In this document: piece by piece, positions 12,401 to 20,899 of the stretch | Layout: each line of letters begins with the position of its first letter | Position numbering within the stretch: the stretch's first letter is position 1 | Position numbers and translations under genes: made by a program | Assembly (NCBI RefSeq): GCF_932526225.1 | Contig: NC_064045.1 | Location: 2,893,998 to 2,953,997, forward strand | Direction of reading: 5' to 3' | Length of the DNA stretch: 60,000 nucleotides | DNA from: Nematostella vectensis | Lineage: Eukaryota > Cnidaria > Anthozoa > Actiniaria > Edwardsiidae | The notes under the pieces: generated by a model | What the model was told of the DNA's origin: nothing | Seen by the model: only the letters and a program-made list of their open reading frames with translations | Database searches by the model: none

Positions 12401-15400
12401 GTTTATCTCTACTTTCAATAGACGAAAGGACGCGTGTAATGCAGCCAGATCGTCATCTGACCAGCATTTGTTCTTCCTTAGGCTTGGCGTTTTCTTCTTT
12501 GCCTTTGCAGACGCCATTTTGATTTTTGTGCTTTTACCCATAAGCCACCGCTGATTTTGCTAGTCCCATTCCCCCCGACCTGCAAAATCGTAAATTTGTT
12601 CGTCTTTGTACGTCTAGCGTAAATTTAGGTCGGACTTTAGTCGATTTGTTTGTCTGTACGAACAAATCGTCTATGAAAAATCGTCTTCCTAGACGGCCAA
12701 ACAGACGAACAAATTCAGACAATTTGTCCGACTTAAAATGTGTTCGCCCCGTTTTCACATCAGACGACTTGTCCGTCTAAAACGATTTGTCCGTCCAGAC
12801 GATTTGTTCGTCTAGTGTGAAAACTGAAAGATAGATACATACGTACAATAATTATGCGATAATTCTGTCGTACATGGCTCTATTGCTTTAAACAATAGGT
12901 TGAAAATTCAACGCTGTTCTTACTGGTAATGGGTGGCAGTCATTTAAAGCAACTCGTAGACTTAACAGCTCTGCTTTAAAATAGAGGATACAACGAGTTT
13001 TTGGCTAGAACGATTGGTTACATGTATCTACACACAAAATCAACATGGTTGAATATGTGTGACGGGTAATATACAGTACTTTAATGACCCAGGACGTTTA
13101 AGGACCGCTTTGGAGTAATATCGGGATGCTATATTGTCATATTAATAACTGTAATTTCCCGCACCCTCGCCCCAGCGCACCTCGGCCTTCGCGCGCCACA
13201 AATTCTCAACATTCGAGAGCAACACATTTCCGAATATTCCCGATTGAGAGCCGGCTAGCAGGCTAATCAACAAACTAAGAACTCACTTGAAAACGAATGC
13301 CTCCCAGTTTAGCGGCGTTGAATTCCCATGCTACTAGAAAGCCTTCTTGTTCAATTGTGGCCGTTGGTATGACATACACTCCGGAGGTCTGGGGCGAGCC
13401 GCTGATGTTACCAAAAGTCGCCTTTGAACCGACTCCATAAAGAAGAGCGTCTAGGAATGAAAGGAACAAGGAATGTTTATCAAAAATATAAATGAATGTG
13501 AATGTCTGTCTGGATAAATCGTGGTGATACACTTAACGTGGTTGAAATTTAACACCACGAGTTGTTCATCCGTCAGAAATTTGTTTGGTTTCTGCGCCAT
13601 TGAGAGATGCATTGGGAGACTGAGAAATATCTAGCACCATTGTAATATCGATATCCAACAATACGTGAGAGTGAGAATTTATAAAAAGCAGCAAATCAAT
13701 CTTAAATTGGGTGGATTTACTGGGTGCGCATGGCGACGGATGTTTGGATGAGGAATTCTGAAAACCTTTTTGGGGCCAACCAAAATATAAAATAAGAGTA
13801 ATAATTAACCGGGTATGAAATAAAACAACAGGGAGCTTAGTACCATTTGAACTTTAAAGCTGATACCGTGGTGTTCTTAGAAGGTGCTTTAACATTGATG
13901 TGTTTCTGTATTTGGCGGACGTTAGGGTATTATTGTGTGGTAGATGCAGCGCGCGGTGGCGTATGGGGTAAATGCAGCGCGCGGTGGCGTATGGGGTAGA
14001 TGTGACGCACTGTGGCGTATGATGAAGATGCGGCACGCGGTGGCGTATGGGGTAGATGCAGCGTGCGGTGGCGTATGGGGTAGATGCAGCGCGCGGTGGC
14101 GTATGGGGTAGATGCAGCACGCGGTTGCGTATGGGGTAGATGCAGCGCGCGCTGGCGTATGGGGTAGATGCAGCGCGCGGTGGCGTATGGGGTAGATGAG
14201 GCGCACGGTGGCGTATGAGGTAGATGCAGCGTGCGGTGGCGTATGGGGTAGATTCAGCGCGCGGTGGCGTATGGGGTAAATGAGGCGCACGGTGGCGTAT
14301 GGGGTAAATGCAGCGCGCGGTGGCGTATGGGGTAGGTGAGGCGCGCGGTGGCGTATGGAGTAGGTGAGGCGCACGGTGGCGTATGAGGTAGATGCAGCGT
14401 GCGGTGGCGTATGGGGTAGATGCAGCGCGCGGTGGCGTATGGGGTAGATGCAGAGCGCGGTGGCGTATGGGGTAGATGTAGCGTGCGGTGGCGTATGGGG
14501 TAGATGTAGCGTGCGGTGGCGTATGAGGTAGATGCAGCGCGCGGTGGCGTATGGGGTAGATGCAGCGCGCGGTGGGGTATGGGGTAGATGTAGCGTGCGG
14601 TGGCGTATGGGGTGGATGTAGCGCACTGTGGCGTATGGTGAAGATGCGGAGCGCGGTGGCGTATGGGGTAGATGCGGCACGCGGTGGCGTATGAGGTAGA
14701 TGCAGCGCGTGGTGGCGTATGAAGTAGATGAGGCGCACGGTGGCGTATGGGGTAGATGCAGCGCGCGGTGGCGTATGGGGTAGATGCGGCACGCGGTGGC
14801 GTATGGGGAAGATGTGGCGCGCGATGGCGTATGAGGTAGATGCAGCGCGTGGTGGCGTATGAAGTAGATGAGGCGCACGGTGGCGTATGGGGTAGATGCA
14901 GCGCGCGGTGGCGTATGGTGTAGATGAGGCGCACAGTGGCGTATGGGGTAGACGCGGCACGCGATGGCGTATGGGGTAGATGCAGCGCGCGGTGGCGTAT
15001 GGGGTAGATGCAGCGCGCGGTGGCGTATGGGGTAGATGCAGCGCGCGGTGGCGTATGGGGTAGATGTAGCGTGCGGTGGCGTATGGGGTAGATGTAGCGT
15101 GCGGTGGCGTATGAGGTAGATGCAGCGCGCGGTGGCGTATGGGGTAGATGCAGCGCGCGGTGGCGTATGGGGTAGATGTAGCGTGCGGTGGCGTATGGGG
15201 TGGATGTAGCGCACTGTGGCGTATGGTGAAGATGCGGAGCGCGGTGGCGTATGGGGTAGATGCGGCACGCGGTGGCGTATGAGGTAGATGCAGCGCGTGG
15301 TGGCGTATGAAGTAGATGAGGCGCACGGTGGCGTATGGGGTAGATGCAGCGCGCGGTGGCGTATGGGGTAGATGCGGCACGCGGTGGCGTATGGGGAAGA

Positions 15401-18400
15401 TGTGGCGCGCGATGGCGTATGAGGTAGATGCAGCGCGTGGTGGCGTATGAAGTAGATGAGGCGCACGGTGGCGTATGGGGTAGATGCAGCGCGCGGTGGC
15501 GTATGGTGTAGATGAGGCGCACAGTGGCGTATGGTGAAGATGCGGCACGCGGTGGCGTATGGGGTAGATGCAGCGCGCGGTGGCGTATGGGGTAGATGCA
15601 GCGCGCGGTGGCGTATAGGGTAGATTTAGCGCACTGTGGCGTATAGTGAAGATGCGGCACGCGATGGCGTATGGGGTAGATGCAGCGCGCGGAGGCGTAT
15701 GGGGAAGATGTGGCGAGCGGTGGCGTATGAGTTAGATGTGGCACGCGGTGGCGTATGGGGAAGATGTGGCGCGCGGTGGCGTATGGAGAAGATGTTGCGC
15801 GCGATGGCGTAAGGGGTAGATGCGGCACGCGATGGCGTATGAGGTAGATGCAGCGCGCGGTGGCGTATTGGGTAGATGCGGCACGCGGTGGCGTATGAGG
15901 TAGATGCAGCGCGTGGTGGCGTATGGGGTAGATGTGGCGCGCGGTGGCGTATGAGTTAGATGTGGCACGCGGTGGCGTAAGGGGTAGATGTTGCGCGCGA
16001 TGGCGTATGGTGTAGATGCAGCGTGCGGTGGCGTATGGGGTAGACGTAGCGCACTGTGGCGTATGAGGAAGATGTGGGGCGCGATGGCGTATGGGAAAGA
16101 TGTTGCGCGCGATGGCGTATGGGGTAGATGCAGCGCGCGGTGGCGTATTGGGTAGATTCAGCGCGCGGTGGCGTATGGGGTAAATGAGGCGCACGGTGGC
16201 GTATGGGGTAAATGCAGCGCGCGGTGGCGTATGGGGTAGATGCAGCACGCGGTGGCGTATGGGGTAGATGCGGCACGCGATGGCGTATGGTGAAGATGCG
16301 GCACGCGGTGGCGTATGGGGTAGATGCGGCACGCGGTGGCGTATGGGGTAGATGCGGCACGCGGTGGCGTATGGGGTAGATGCGGCACGCGGTGGCGTAT
16401 GGGGTAGATGCGGCACGCGGTGGCGTATGGGGTAGATGCGGCACGCGGTGGCGTATGGGGTAGATGCGGCACGCGGTGGCGTATGGGGTAGATTTAGCGC
16501 ACTGTGGCGTATGGGGTAGATGTGGCGCGCCATGGCGTATGAGTTAGATGCGGCACGCGGTGGCGTAAGGGGTAGATGTTGCGCGCGATGGCGTATGGTG
16601 TAGATGCAGCGTGCGGTGGCGTATGGGGTAGACGTAGCGCACTGTGGCGTATGAGGAAGATGTGGGGCGCTGTTGCGTATGGGAAAGATGTTGCGCGCGA
16701 TGGCGTATGGGGTAGATGCAGCGCGCGATGGAGAATAGGGTAGATGCTCTCCTGGTGGCGAATGGGTAATATGCTGAGATAAGCTCGTCTACTTACCATT
16801 CATCCCAAAATTTATCTTTTCTCCAGATGTTGCCACCCACGACCCACTCAGATTCGTGCCTTGCGCGACGTACAGAGAAATATTCGTCCTATTCCCGGCT
16901 GCTACGATATGCGAAGGGCACAAGGCATTGGATTGACCAAGGGGTGCTTTTACCGTCACCTTTTTCCCGCCGTAGATAGGCCCTGATTGGTTGTTCCTTG
17001 CCGCGACGTTAATGTTAAAGAGCCCTGTGCGCCTGTAGCGATGGGAGGAGCTCTGACACGTGGATAGAACGAATGATCCATCGCCATAATTATAGATGTA
17101 CGATGTGTTCAGATCGCCTGAGACACAAATGATTAAGTGTATGTTATTTCACGATGTTTACATAAAGCCACAGCGACAGACAAGGAGGGCATTGTTTTCT
17201 TATTTACCACACAATTCGTTCTATCGGGGCTTTATCGGTACGTTATCGGGGCAATGTCGACAGTAAGATCAGCGTGTTCCAACCTACCTTTTGCAACTGT
17301 GGACTGAAAGGTGGCGGGACTAAAGACGAACCCCGTGTCTGGTCCTGTCACGGACAGACCTGCAATGGCGTTACTCGTCCCGTAAACACGTAAGAATCTT
17401 ATACCTGGACACACCTAGAAAAACGGAAAGGAAGAATGTCATCCATCACGCGAATATGTGGGGTAGTGTGAGGGGTAATCTACAAGATACCGTTATTAGT
17501 CTCATTATAATCATCGTTATCATCATCATCATCGTCATCGTCGTCATCATCATCAGCATCATCCTCCTCCTCCTCATCATCATCATCATCACTCACCACA
17601 CAACAAGACAGCAACCACTACCACAAGCAAAATATCACCACCATCGTCGTCGTCTCTATCCACGACCATCAGCTCTACAATTGCATTTAAGTCAGCGAAT
17701 CCGAATTGCGTGACACTGTTGTTTTGTTTTTGTTTTGAATGTTTAAAACTCCCATCATTTTGAAAAATATAACTTACCCAGCATTGTTTGATATCGTAGA
17801 AATATAATCGAGTCGATTTTATTGTAGGATGGATTGAATTTCAGCACGATTCAAACGGATTTCATTCACATTTTTCATAGCCTACAAAACCACGCGTCAC
17901 GCAAATTGGATCGACTGCCAAAGCCACCATCATCATTGTTATTACATCATCGTTCATCGTTATCATCTTCGTAAGTATCATCATTTTAATAATGATTAAA
18001 ATCATCATAACAAGAACAACAACAGCAAAGCACCCCCATGCCACCATCGTCATCAAGAGGAAAACAGTGGTACTTCTATAACCACCCAGGGAACCGAAAC
18101 AGAAGTGGTGCCCCGCGTAAAACAGGTCGAAGGTTAATGTATAATACTCCCATCCTGAAGACCAAGACCGCTTAATGGGCGGTTGCCGCATAAGTACAAG
18201 CCACCACTAACATACCTTCTGTGCACAGATTTCTCCGCACTTGCTGTCATCTACCTTAACCGCACCTACAAGCGAGTTACTACAGAAGCACATCATCCCC
18301 TGGGGGACCCCCTGCGTACACGCATAAGTAGCGTTGAGCAGAGCGCAAGCAGACGTGCATTCTTCGGGGGAGGTGTCGGGAATTTTGAAGTTCCCTGCGA

Positions 18401-18454
18401 TGATATTAAATACTCTGTTGCTGGCATCGTCGGAGTGGCAACCGATGTACCATG
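3245..18454 (-). CDS. Polycystin-1/REJ-like receptor, gene span (15 exons seen, partial)
   Basis: Large multi-exon minus-strand gene for the extracellular part of a polycystin-1-like protein. Order from the N-terminal side: a WSC exon, PKD-type beta-sandwich segments (YNYGDGSFV and HRYRRTG in one exon), a WEFNA..GIRFQ|VFRPR segment, more PKD-like exons split across introns, then a REJ-like region over several exons. Fifteen exons carry plausible AG and GT sites. The family's GAIN/GPS, PLAT and membrane segments are not seen and would lie left of 3.2 kb. Signal peptide and promoter are not found to the right. In the family this ectodomain senses ligand or force at cilia or the cell surface; for this gene that is inference. 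Introns carry at least six unrelated tandem arrays. An alternative is a REJ or PKD-repeat protein without a polycystin channel part. Confidence 0.8.
3514..3639 (-). CDS. Polycystin-like exon (post-REJ linker)
   Basis: 126-bp exon with acceptor CATCCTAG and donor CAG|GTAGTT. It encodes 42 residues including LPAIVQVANAVTVSMDNEDE. The position is in order between the 4157-4333 and 3245-3422 exons. Confidence 0.65.
3645..3850. repeat. ATC/TCA microsatellite in intron
   Basis: Imperfect (CAT)n array just upstream of an exon. The Ile-rich frame on the plus strand is only repeat translation. Confidence 0.9.
4157..4333 (-). CDS. Polycystin-like exon (post-REJ)
   Basis: Exon with acceptor ACTACTCAAG and donor AAAG|GTATGA. 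It reads VIPVELSVTEVKEIKDQL and then LVASVVSVLSSQKAS. This mixed helical segment fits the region following REJ in polycystin-1-type proteins. Confidence 0.7.
4340..4710. repeat. ATC-type microsatellite in intron
   Basis: Long imperfect (ATC)n array, including CAGCAGCAGCACC near 4625. Minus-strand frames give runs of Asp or Met with no coding character. It abuts the 4741-5038 exon, leaving only about 35 bp. Confidence 0.92.
4741..5038 (-). CDS. REJ-region exon of polycystin-like gene
   Basis: Acceptor TATTCTTTCAG and donor ACG|GTATGT bound the exon. It reads TEFTIDCDYWTTLDFPLNYE and later LWYYGLFRKAPASVLPVG. The pattern T-x-F-x3-C-x2-W followed by LxYxF is typical of the C-terminal half of REJ regions. 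Confidence 0.8.
5092..5645 (-). repeat. 55-bp tandem array built on an exon end and its 5' splice site
   Basis: Eleven units at 55-bp spacing (first interval 49 bp) share the core CAT|GTAAGT read on the minus strand. The unit at 5636-5645 is the true end of the 5642-5968 exon; the rest continue into the intron. Seven copies keep GTAAGT (5092, 5141, 5196, 5415, 5525, 5580, 5636), two have GTAAAT, one GTTAGT and one GTCAGA. Exonic sequence before the donor (CAG..CCCCCAACAG..GGCTCTT) is included in each unit, so the array arose by duplication across the exon-intron boundary. Confidence 0.93.
5642..5968 (-). CDS. REJ-region exon of polycystin-like gene
   Basis: 327 bp (109 codons), acceptor CTATTTCAAG and donor CCAT|GTAAGT. 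It reads CLRNCKEKVNPQDRLILEAS, then CKNC and Y/W-rich strands, ending in TTAPPTGGSC. The spaced cysteines, the VNPxDRL motif and the final APPxGGxC are characteristic of REJ regions. Its 3' edge has been tandemly amplified into the following intron. Confidence 0.87.
6181..6597 (-). CDS. REJ-region exon of polycystin-like gene
   Basis: 417 bp (139 codons), bounded by CGCCAG and AAA|GTGAGT. It contains LTLDGSESIDPDEP, YQWECRR and SYVFRLKILKDAR. The D-x-S-x-S-x-D-P-D and WxC signatures are the classic start of a REJ domain. Confidence 0.88.
6645..6805. repeat. CATCAC hexamer microsatellite
   Basis: A near-perfect CCATCA/CATCCC array within the intron upstream of the 6181-6597 exon. Asp-Gly or Met-Val frames across it are artefacts. 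Confidence 0.95.
6806..7152. other. Intronic sequence without features
   Basis: Unique intronic DNA between two tandem arrays. I see no exon, element terminus or RNA in it. Confidence 0.6.
7153..7592. repeat. 23-bp minisatellite, about 19 copies
   Basis: Head-to-tail units of 23 bp containing TTAGTTTTAGACAGCC followed by A(T/C)GTACA. The units differ mainly by CATGTACAT versus CACGTACAT. It is intronic in the polycystin-like gene. Confidence 0.96.
7593..8070. other. Intronic sequence without features
   Basis: The intron remainder between the 23-bp array and the 8071 exon holds nothing recognisable on either strand. Confidence 0.55.
8071..8757 (-). CDS. Large polycystin-like exon: PKD end and start of REJ region
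   Basis: 687 bp, acceptor CACTTTTTAG and donor AAG|GTGAGAC. It begins FSNGGMQDILVTADNAIAG, the second half of a PKD-like sandwich whose first half is in the 9208-9481 exon. Further on are VEVEFCGPPAIYLPV, CEPGSLVYEWNIY and LREGNYSVNLTITF, which match the N-terminal part of polycystin REJ regions (C-x-P-x-I, Y-x-W). Several Asn-x-Ser/Thr sites fit an extracellular protein. Confidence 0.87.
8758..9207. other. Intron of polycystin-like gene
   Basis: About 450 bp without a recognisable feature apart from loosely similar GTGGAACCTTCGAAGG and GGAGGTTCCACTGTA segments near 8950 and 9110. Confidence 0.5.
9208..9481 (-). CDS. Polycystin-like exon (PKD halves)
   Basis: Acceptor CTTTTCTAG and donor TAC|GTAAGA. 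It starts LHQLTLYAFNNISAVFAS, which completes a PKD-like fold with the 9888-10073 exon, and ends SRVFTEANNSVFNLTHT, which starts the next. Splitting PKD-type domains across introns explains why single exons look incomplete. Confidence 0.8.
9482..9887. other. Intron of polycystin-like gene
   Basis: Intron containing several degenerate AAGGGGTGG/AAGGATGG motifs at about 9640-9800. No gene is seen. Confidence 0.45.
9888..10073 (-). CDS. Polycystin-like exon (PKD-type)
   Basis: 186 bp ending with donor GTTG|GTAAGT. It reads GLQITGPKCWTGAEGDVAYP, then VTYTWMGDISN and VMRFNSVG. The xVTYxWxxGD and FxxxG spacing is the PKD sandwich pattern, completed by the next exon. Confidence 0.8.
10074..10669. 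other. Intron of polycystin-like gene
   Basis: Nearly 600 bp of intron. A plus-strand frame running into the next exon is a shadow; nothing else is recognised. Confidence 0.5.
10670..11046 (-). CDS. Polycystin-like exon (PGDVIGW segment)
   Basis: Acceptor TTTCATAG and donor TTCAG|GTGGG. It contains AVQPGDVIGWTTNGQGDLAF, then ATHDYVFNSAGVYEVTVIVN, a PKD-like end strand pair. It continues the domain begun by the 13287 and 11774 exons (YTLVV joins DTIMN). Confidence 0.8.
11110..11685. repeat. 45-bp minisatellite
   Basis: Units of 45 bp containing TTTTAGCCAGCTAAACC then AATAATGTG and AGACAGACATACAATAA. Edge copies from 11110 to 11330 are degenerate. It is intronic in the polycystin-like gene. 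Confidence 0.94.
11774..11990 (-). CDS. Cys-rich polycystin-like exon
   Basis: 217 bp, acceptor ATCCTTAG and donor GTTG|GTAAGTC. It begins VFRPRCLTIQKYC and continues with CIPRSDNCG, FTCPGDGKLC and CLTGC. The first residues complete the preceding exon's GGIRFQ to give the QVWRP-like strand of this domain. The Cys spacing is reminiscent of small disulphide modules; I do not assign a named one. Confidence 0.75.
12027..12824. mobile_element. Foldback/MITE-like element with nested inverted repeats
   Basis: Termini are imperfect inverted repeats: the left arm 12027-12071 starts GTTTTCACACTAG and contains GACGAACAAATCGTCTGG, and the right arm 12783-12824 is its reverse complement apart from a 3-bp indel. 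Additional inverted CAGACGA..TTTGTCCGTC motifs occur inside at 12080-12100 and 12590-12790, so most of the element can fold on itself. No transposase frame and no clear target duplication were seen. It lies in an intron. Confidence 0.82.
12825..13286. other. Intron of polycystin-like gene
   Basis: No recognisable feature between the foldback element and the 13287 exon. Confidence 0.5.
13287..13450 (-). CDS. Polycystin-like exon (WEFNA segment)
   Basis: Acceptor CATTCCTAG and donor CAA|GTGAGTT. It reads GVYVIPTATIEQEGFLVAWE then FNAAKLGGIRFQ. The WEF..A..G..RFQ strand pair is continued by VFRPR of the next exon, which supports the model. Confidence 0.75.
13451..13924. other. Intron of polycystin-like gene
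   Basis: Intron adjacent to the 28-bp array. No feature is recognised. Confidence 0.5.
13925..16765. repeat. 28-bp CpG-rich minisatellite, about 100 copies
   Basis: Array of a 28-bp unit containing GTATGGGGTAGATGCAGCGC and GCGGTGGC, with about four CpG per unit. A higher-order period of 588 bp (21 units) is visible: the GTATGAAGTAG variant at 14717 recurs at 15305 with the same neighbours. It fills an intron between the 13287 and 16797 exons. Because 28 is not a multiple of three, each frame cycles through all phases; the minus strand lacks stops in every phase and so yields very long spurious frames. Confidence 0.97.
16797..17117 (-). CDS. PKD-domain exon of polycystin-like gene
   Basis: 321 bp, acceptor GTGTCTCAG and donor AATG|GTAAGT. 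It contains YNYGDGSFVLSTCQSSSHRY and RRTGLFNINVAARNNQSG, the clearest PKD domain in the window (GDG, HxYxxxGxFxxxVxAxN). A second sandwich starts near LCPSHIVAAGNRTN. Confidence 0.88.
17288..17414 (-). CDS. Polycystin-like exon after WSC
   Basis: 127 bp, acceptor TTTTTCTAG and donor AAAAG|GTAGGT. It reads VCPGIRFLRVYGTSNAIAGL and ends TFQSTVAKG. It links the WSC exon to the first PKD exon. Confidence 0.72.
17500..17660. repeat. ATC/TCC microsatellite
   Basis: Imperfect trinucleotide array in the intron between the WSC and post-WSC exons, with a weaker ATC patch near 17930-18010. Confidence 0.85.
18216..18454 (-). CDS. WSC-domain exon of polycystin-like gene
   Basis: 239 bp, acceptor TTCTTCCATAG and donor AGAAG|GTATG. 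It reads WYIGCHSDD, then a long spacer, EECTSACA, ATYACTQG, MMCFCSNS and KCGEICAQK. The eight-cysteine WSC pattern (GCxxD, C-x3-C, C, C-x-C, C-x2-C) is complete. WSC domains bind carbohydrate and lie near the N-terminus of polycystin-1-type proteins, so this is the most N-terminal exon found. Confidence 0.88.
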
Positions 18455-18611
18455 CTATGGAAGAAAAGAAACGTCCTTTTTTATTCGCAGCTAAATAACA
18501 ATTCTCCTAATTTTCGAATTGCTCGAAAAATCAAGCCATTGCTCGACTTGCTTGCTATGGTCGTGCAGTCCAGCTCGGAAGGTCGTTTTCTTCAAATCTA
18601 GTTAATATAAC

Positions 18612-19202
18612 CAGACGCATATCATCATCTGTCACGCAATCTAATACAGGCTAGACGCATATCACCATCTGTCATGCAATCTATTTAATACAGGCAAGAC
18701 GCATATCACCATCTGTCACGCAATCTAATGCAGCCTAGACGTATATCACCATCTGTCACGCAATCTAGTAAATACAGGCTAGATGCATATCACCATCTGT
18801 CATGCAATCTATTTAATACAGGCAAGACGCATATCACCATCTGTCACGCAATCTAGTAAATACAGGCTAGATGTATATCACCATCTGTCATGCAATCTAT
18901 TTAATACAGGCTAGACGCATATCACCATCTGTCACGCAATCTAGTAAATACAGGCTAGATGTATATCACCATCTGTCATGCAATCTATTTAATACAGGCT
19001 AGACGCATATCACCATCTGTCATGCAATCTAGTAAATACAGGCTAGATGTATATCACCATCTGTCACGCAATCTAGTGAATACAGGTTAGACGCATATTG
19101 CCATCTGTCACGCAATCTAGTAAATACAGGCTAGATGTATATCACCATCTGTCACGCAATCTATTTAATATCGCTAGATGTATATCACCATCTGTCACGC
19201 AA
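18612..19202. repeat. 40-47-bp minisatellite, about 13 copies
   Basis: Units mostly 44 bp (range 40-47) containing ATATCACCATCTGTCACGCA followed by ATCTA, A/T-rich filler and CAGGCTAGA. The variants GTATATCACC and GCATATCACC alternate. It lies immediately 5' of the WSC exon in gene orientation, within an intron or the 5' flank. Confidence 0.94.
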
Positions 19203-20600
19203 GGCGACCAGCAACAGCTCGAGAATCTCCAAGCATCCTTCCTCGCGCCATGTATGTATATGTAGTGTGTTTATGGAACCTTAACAAGGTGCTTTATAGC
19301 TTAAATAATCATCCACCTTCCACATCCTGCTTTATAAGAACTTTTGTGTTATTCAAAAATAGCTTCATGAATACTTGTAAAAGGGCTTACACTTAAAAAG
19401 TGTTAAAAGCGAAATAAAATAGGATTATATTTAATAACGCTTTCCAACATTTTTTCAACAATTTTGCAGCTGAAATAAAGGTCTAGATTATCTTTACTTA
19501 ATTGTAAGTTTTGCATTAGTTTGCATAAGAAATTCAATACCTTTCTTAAACTGATCATAACACCAGCAAAAATTGAATAACAGGCATTTTTCCACTTATT
19601 TCGGCTTAACGTTACTTATCCAAAACGCAATATTTAAAAAGAAGCCCTTGGGTAAATATTAAGTTTTGCGTACAATTACATATCAAAACAGGTTTTATAT
19701 GCTTTATTCCTTTTACCATTGGTTACCAATCTCAATCTATACGATGTCGGGTTAAACATCTCTAAATGCTAAGAATATTTTTATAAACTTTATTTTAAGA
19801 TGCGATCTAGCTCCATTCTCCAATTGACTGTATCTAAGTCGATAAGGCAGCCAAGCTAACGCAGGCAGGGACGTTTAAAGGCTGCTTCCTACAGTCAATA
19901 ATTCCAAGTCATGCAACTACTCTCAGGGAAGCACTGGTAACCTTCTGCGCGAATTAAGTAGTAACTTTTCGGACAAGAGAACTAACAACAAAGATAAACA
20001 CAGAAATGGCTGTGCCGCCAAGGCAGACGGCTACGAAACTTACAATGGAAATAAGACCTTTCTGATACATAAACTTTCTGGTTGTTTTGTAAGCGCTAAA
20101 TAAGTTGCATTTTGTTGTAATTATTTTGCCGCCAAAACCCGGTGCGCGCTCAAGTTGTCACCCACAAATTTACGTGATTTCATAAGTCAGCCTATTTTTC
20201 ATATTGAATCCGCCATGTTTGAAAATAGTCTATCAATTTGAGGGCAGATCATATTCTTACTTCAGAGATGCTAGTCTTGAGACTACTAATTTCCTGTATT
20301 TCATATCAATGTATCTTTACCTACATTAAGGCGAGTGTCGGGAAGACAGACCGCCCGGAAATATTTCTTTAGAAAATGACAGTTTCATTTTACCTTGAAT
20401 TTTTTTTTACGAAAATGTCTTCATTTCCAAGCAAAGATGTTGCGAATGGCATCTATATCGTTATTGTTGTGATAAATTTTTATACCTCTTTTTAAAATTA
20501 CATTTGTAGGCAGGTTTAATAGCTCTTTTTATCAAAAGAGTTGAGAAACGTTTCTGCTGCCGTGTTGTTTTACGCACTTGCGAGGAACTGTTTTCGCACT
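19203..20600. other. AT-rich sequence, one weak membrane-type ORF
   Basis: No confident gene. A 38-codon minus-strand frame at 19954-20070 reads MYQKGLISIVSFVAVCLGGT and continues hydrophobic, then LVRKVTT and stop, like a membrane span with basic flank. It may be a terminal exon or chance. Confidence 0.4.
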
Positions 20601-20895
20601 TGGTTCTTCGCTAGGTGCTATTTCGTAGTATGGGTTGTAAGCTTCGCTAGGTGCTATTTCGTAGTATGGGTTGTGAGCTTCGCTAGGTGCTATTTCGTAG
20701 TATGGGTTGTGAGCTTCGCTAGGTGCTATTTCGTAGTATGGGTTGTGAGCTTCGCTAGGTGCTATTTCGTAGTATGGGTTGTGAGTTTCGCTAGGTGCTA
20801 TTTCGTAGTATGGGTTGTGAGCTTCGCTAGGTGCTATTTCGTAGTATGGGTTGTGAGCTTCGCTAGGTGCTATTTCGTAGTATGGGTTGTGAGTT
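20601..20895. repeat. 36-bp minisatellite, 8 copies, in-frame open
   Basis: Eight near-identical 36-bp units starting CTTCGCTAGGTGCTATTTCG. On the plus strand each unit encodes the 12-mer FARCYFVVWVVS and the frame 20541-20918 is open for 125 codons. There is no recognised domain, no codon-level selection signal visible by eye and no intron support, so it is scored as a repeat. Confidence 0.9.
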
Positions 20896-20899
20896 TTTA

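Noticed and set aside
14254-16533. 759-codon minus-strand ORF (and two others over 500 codons) in the 28-bp array
   Set aside because: Pure translation of a minisatellite in an intron. All three phases are equally open, and there is no start context, domain or codon bias.
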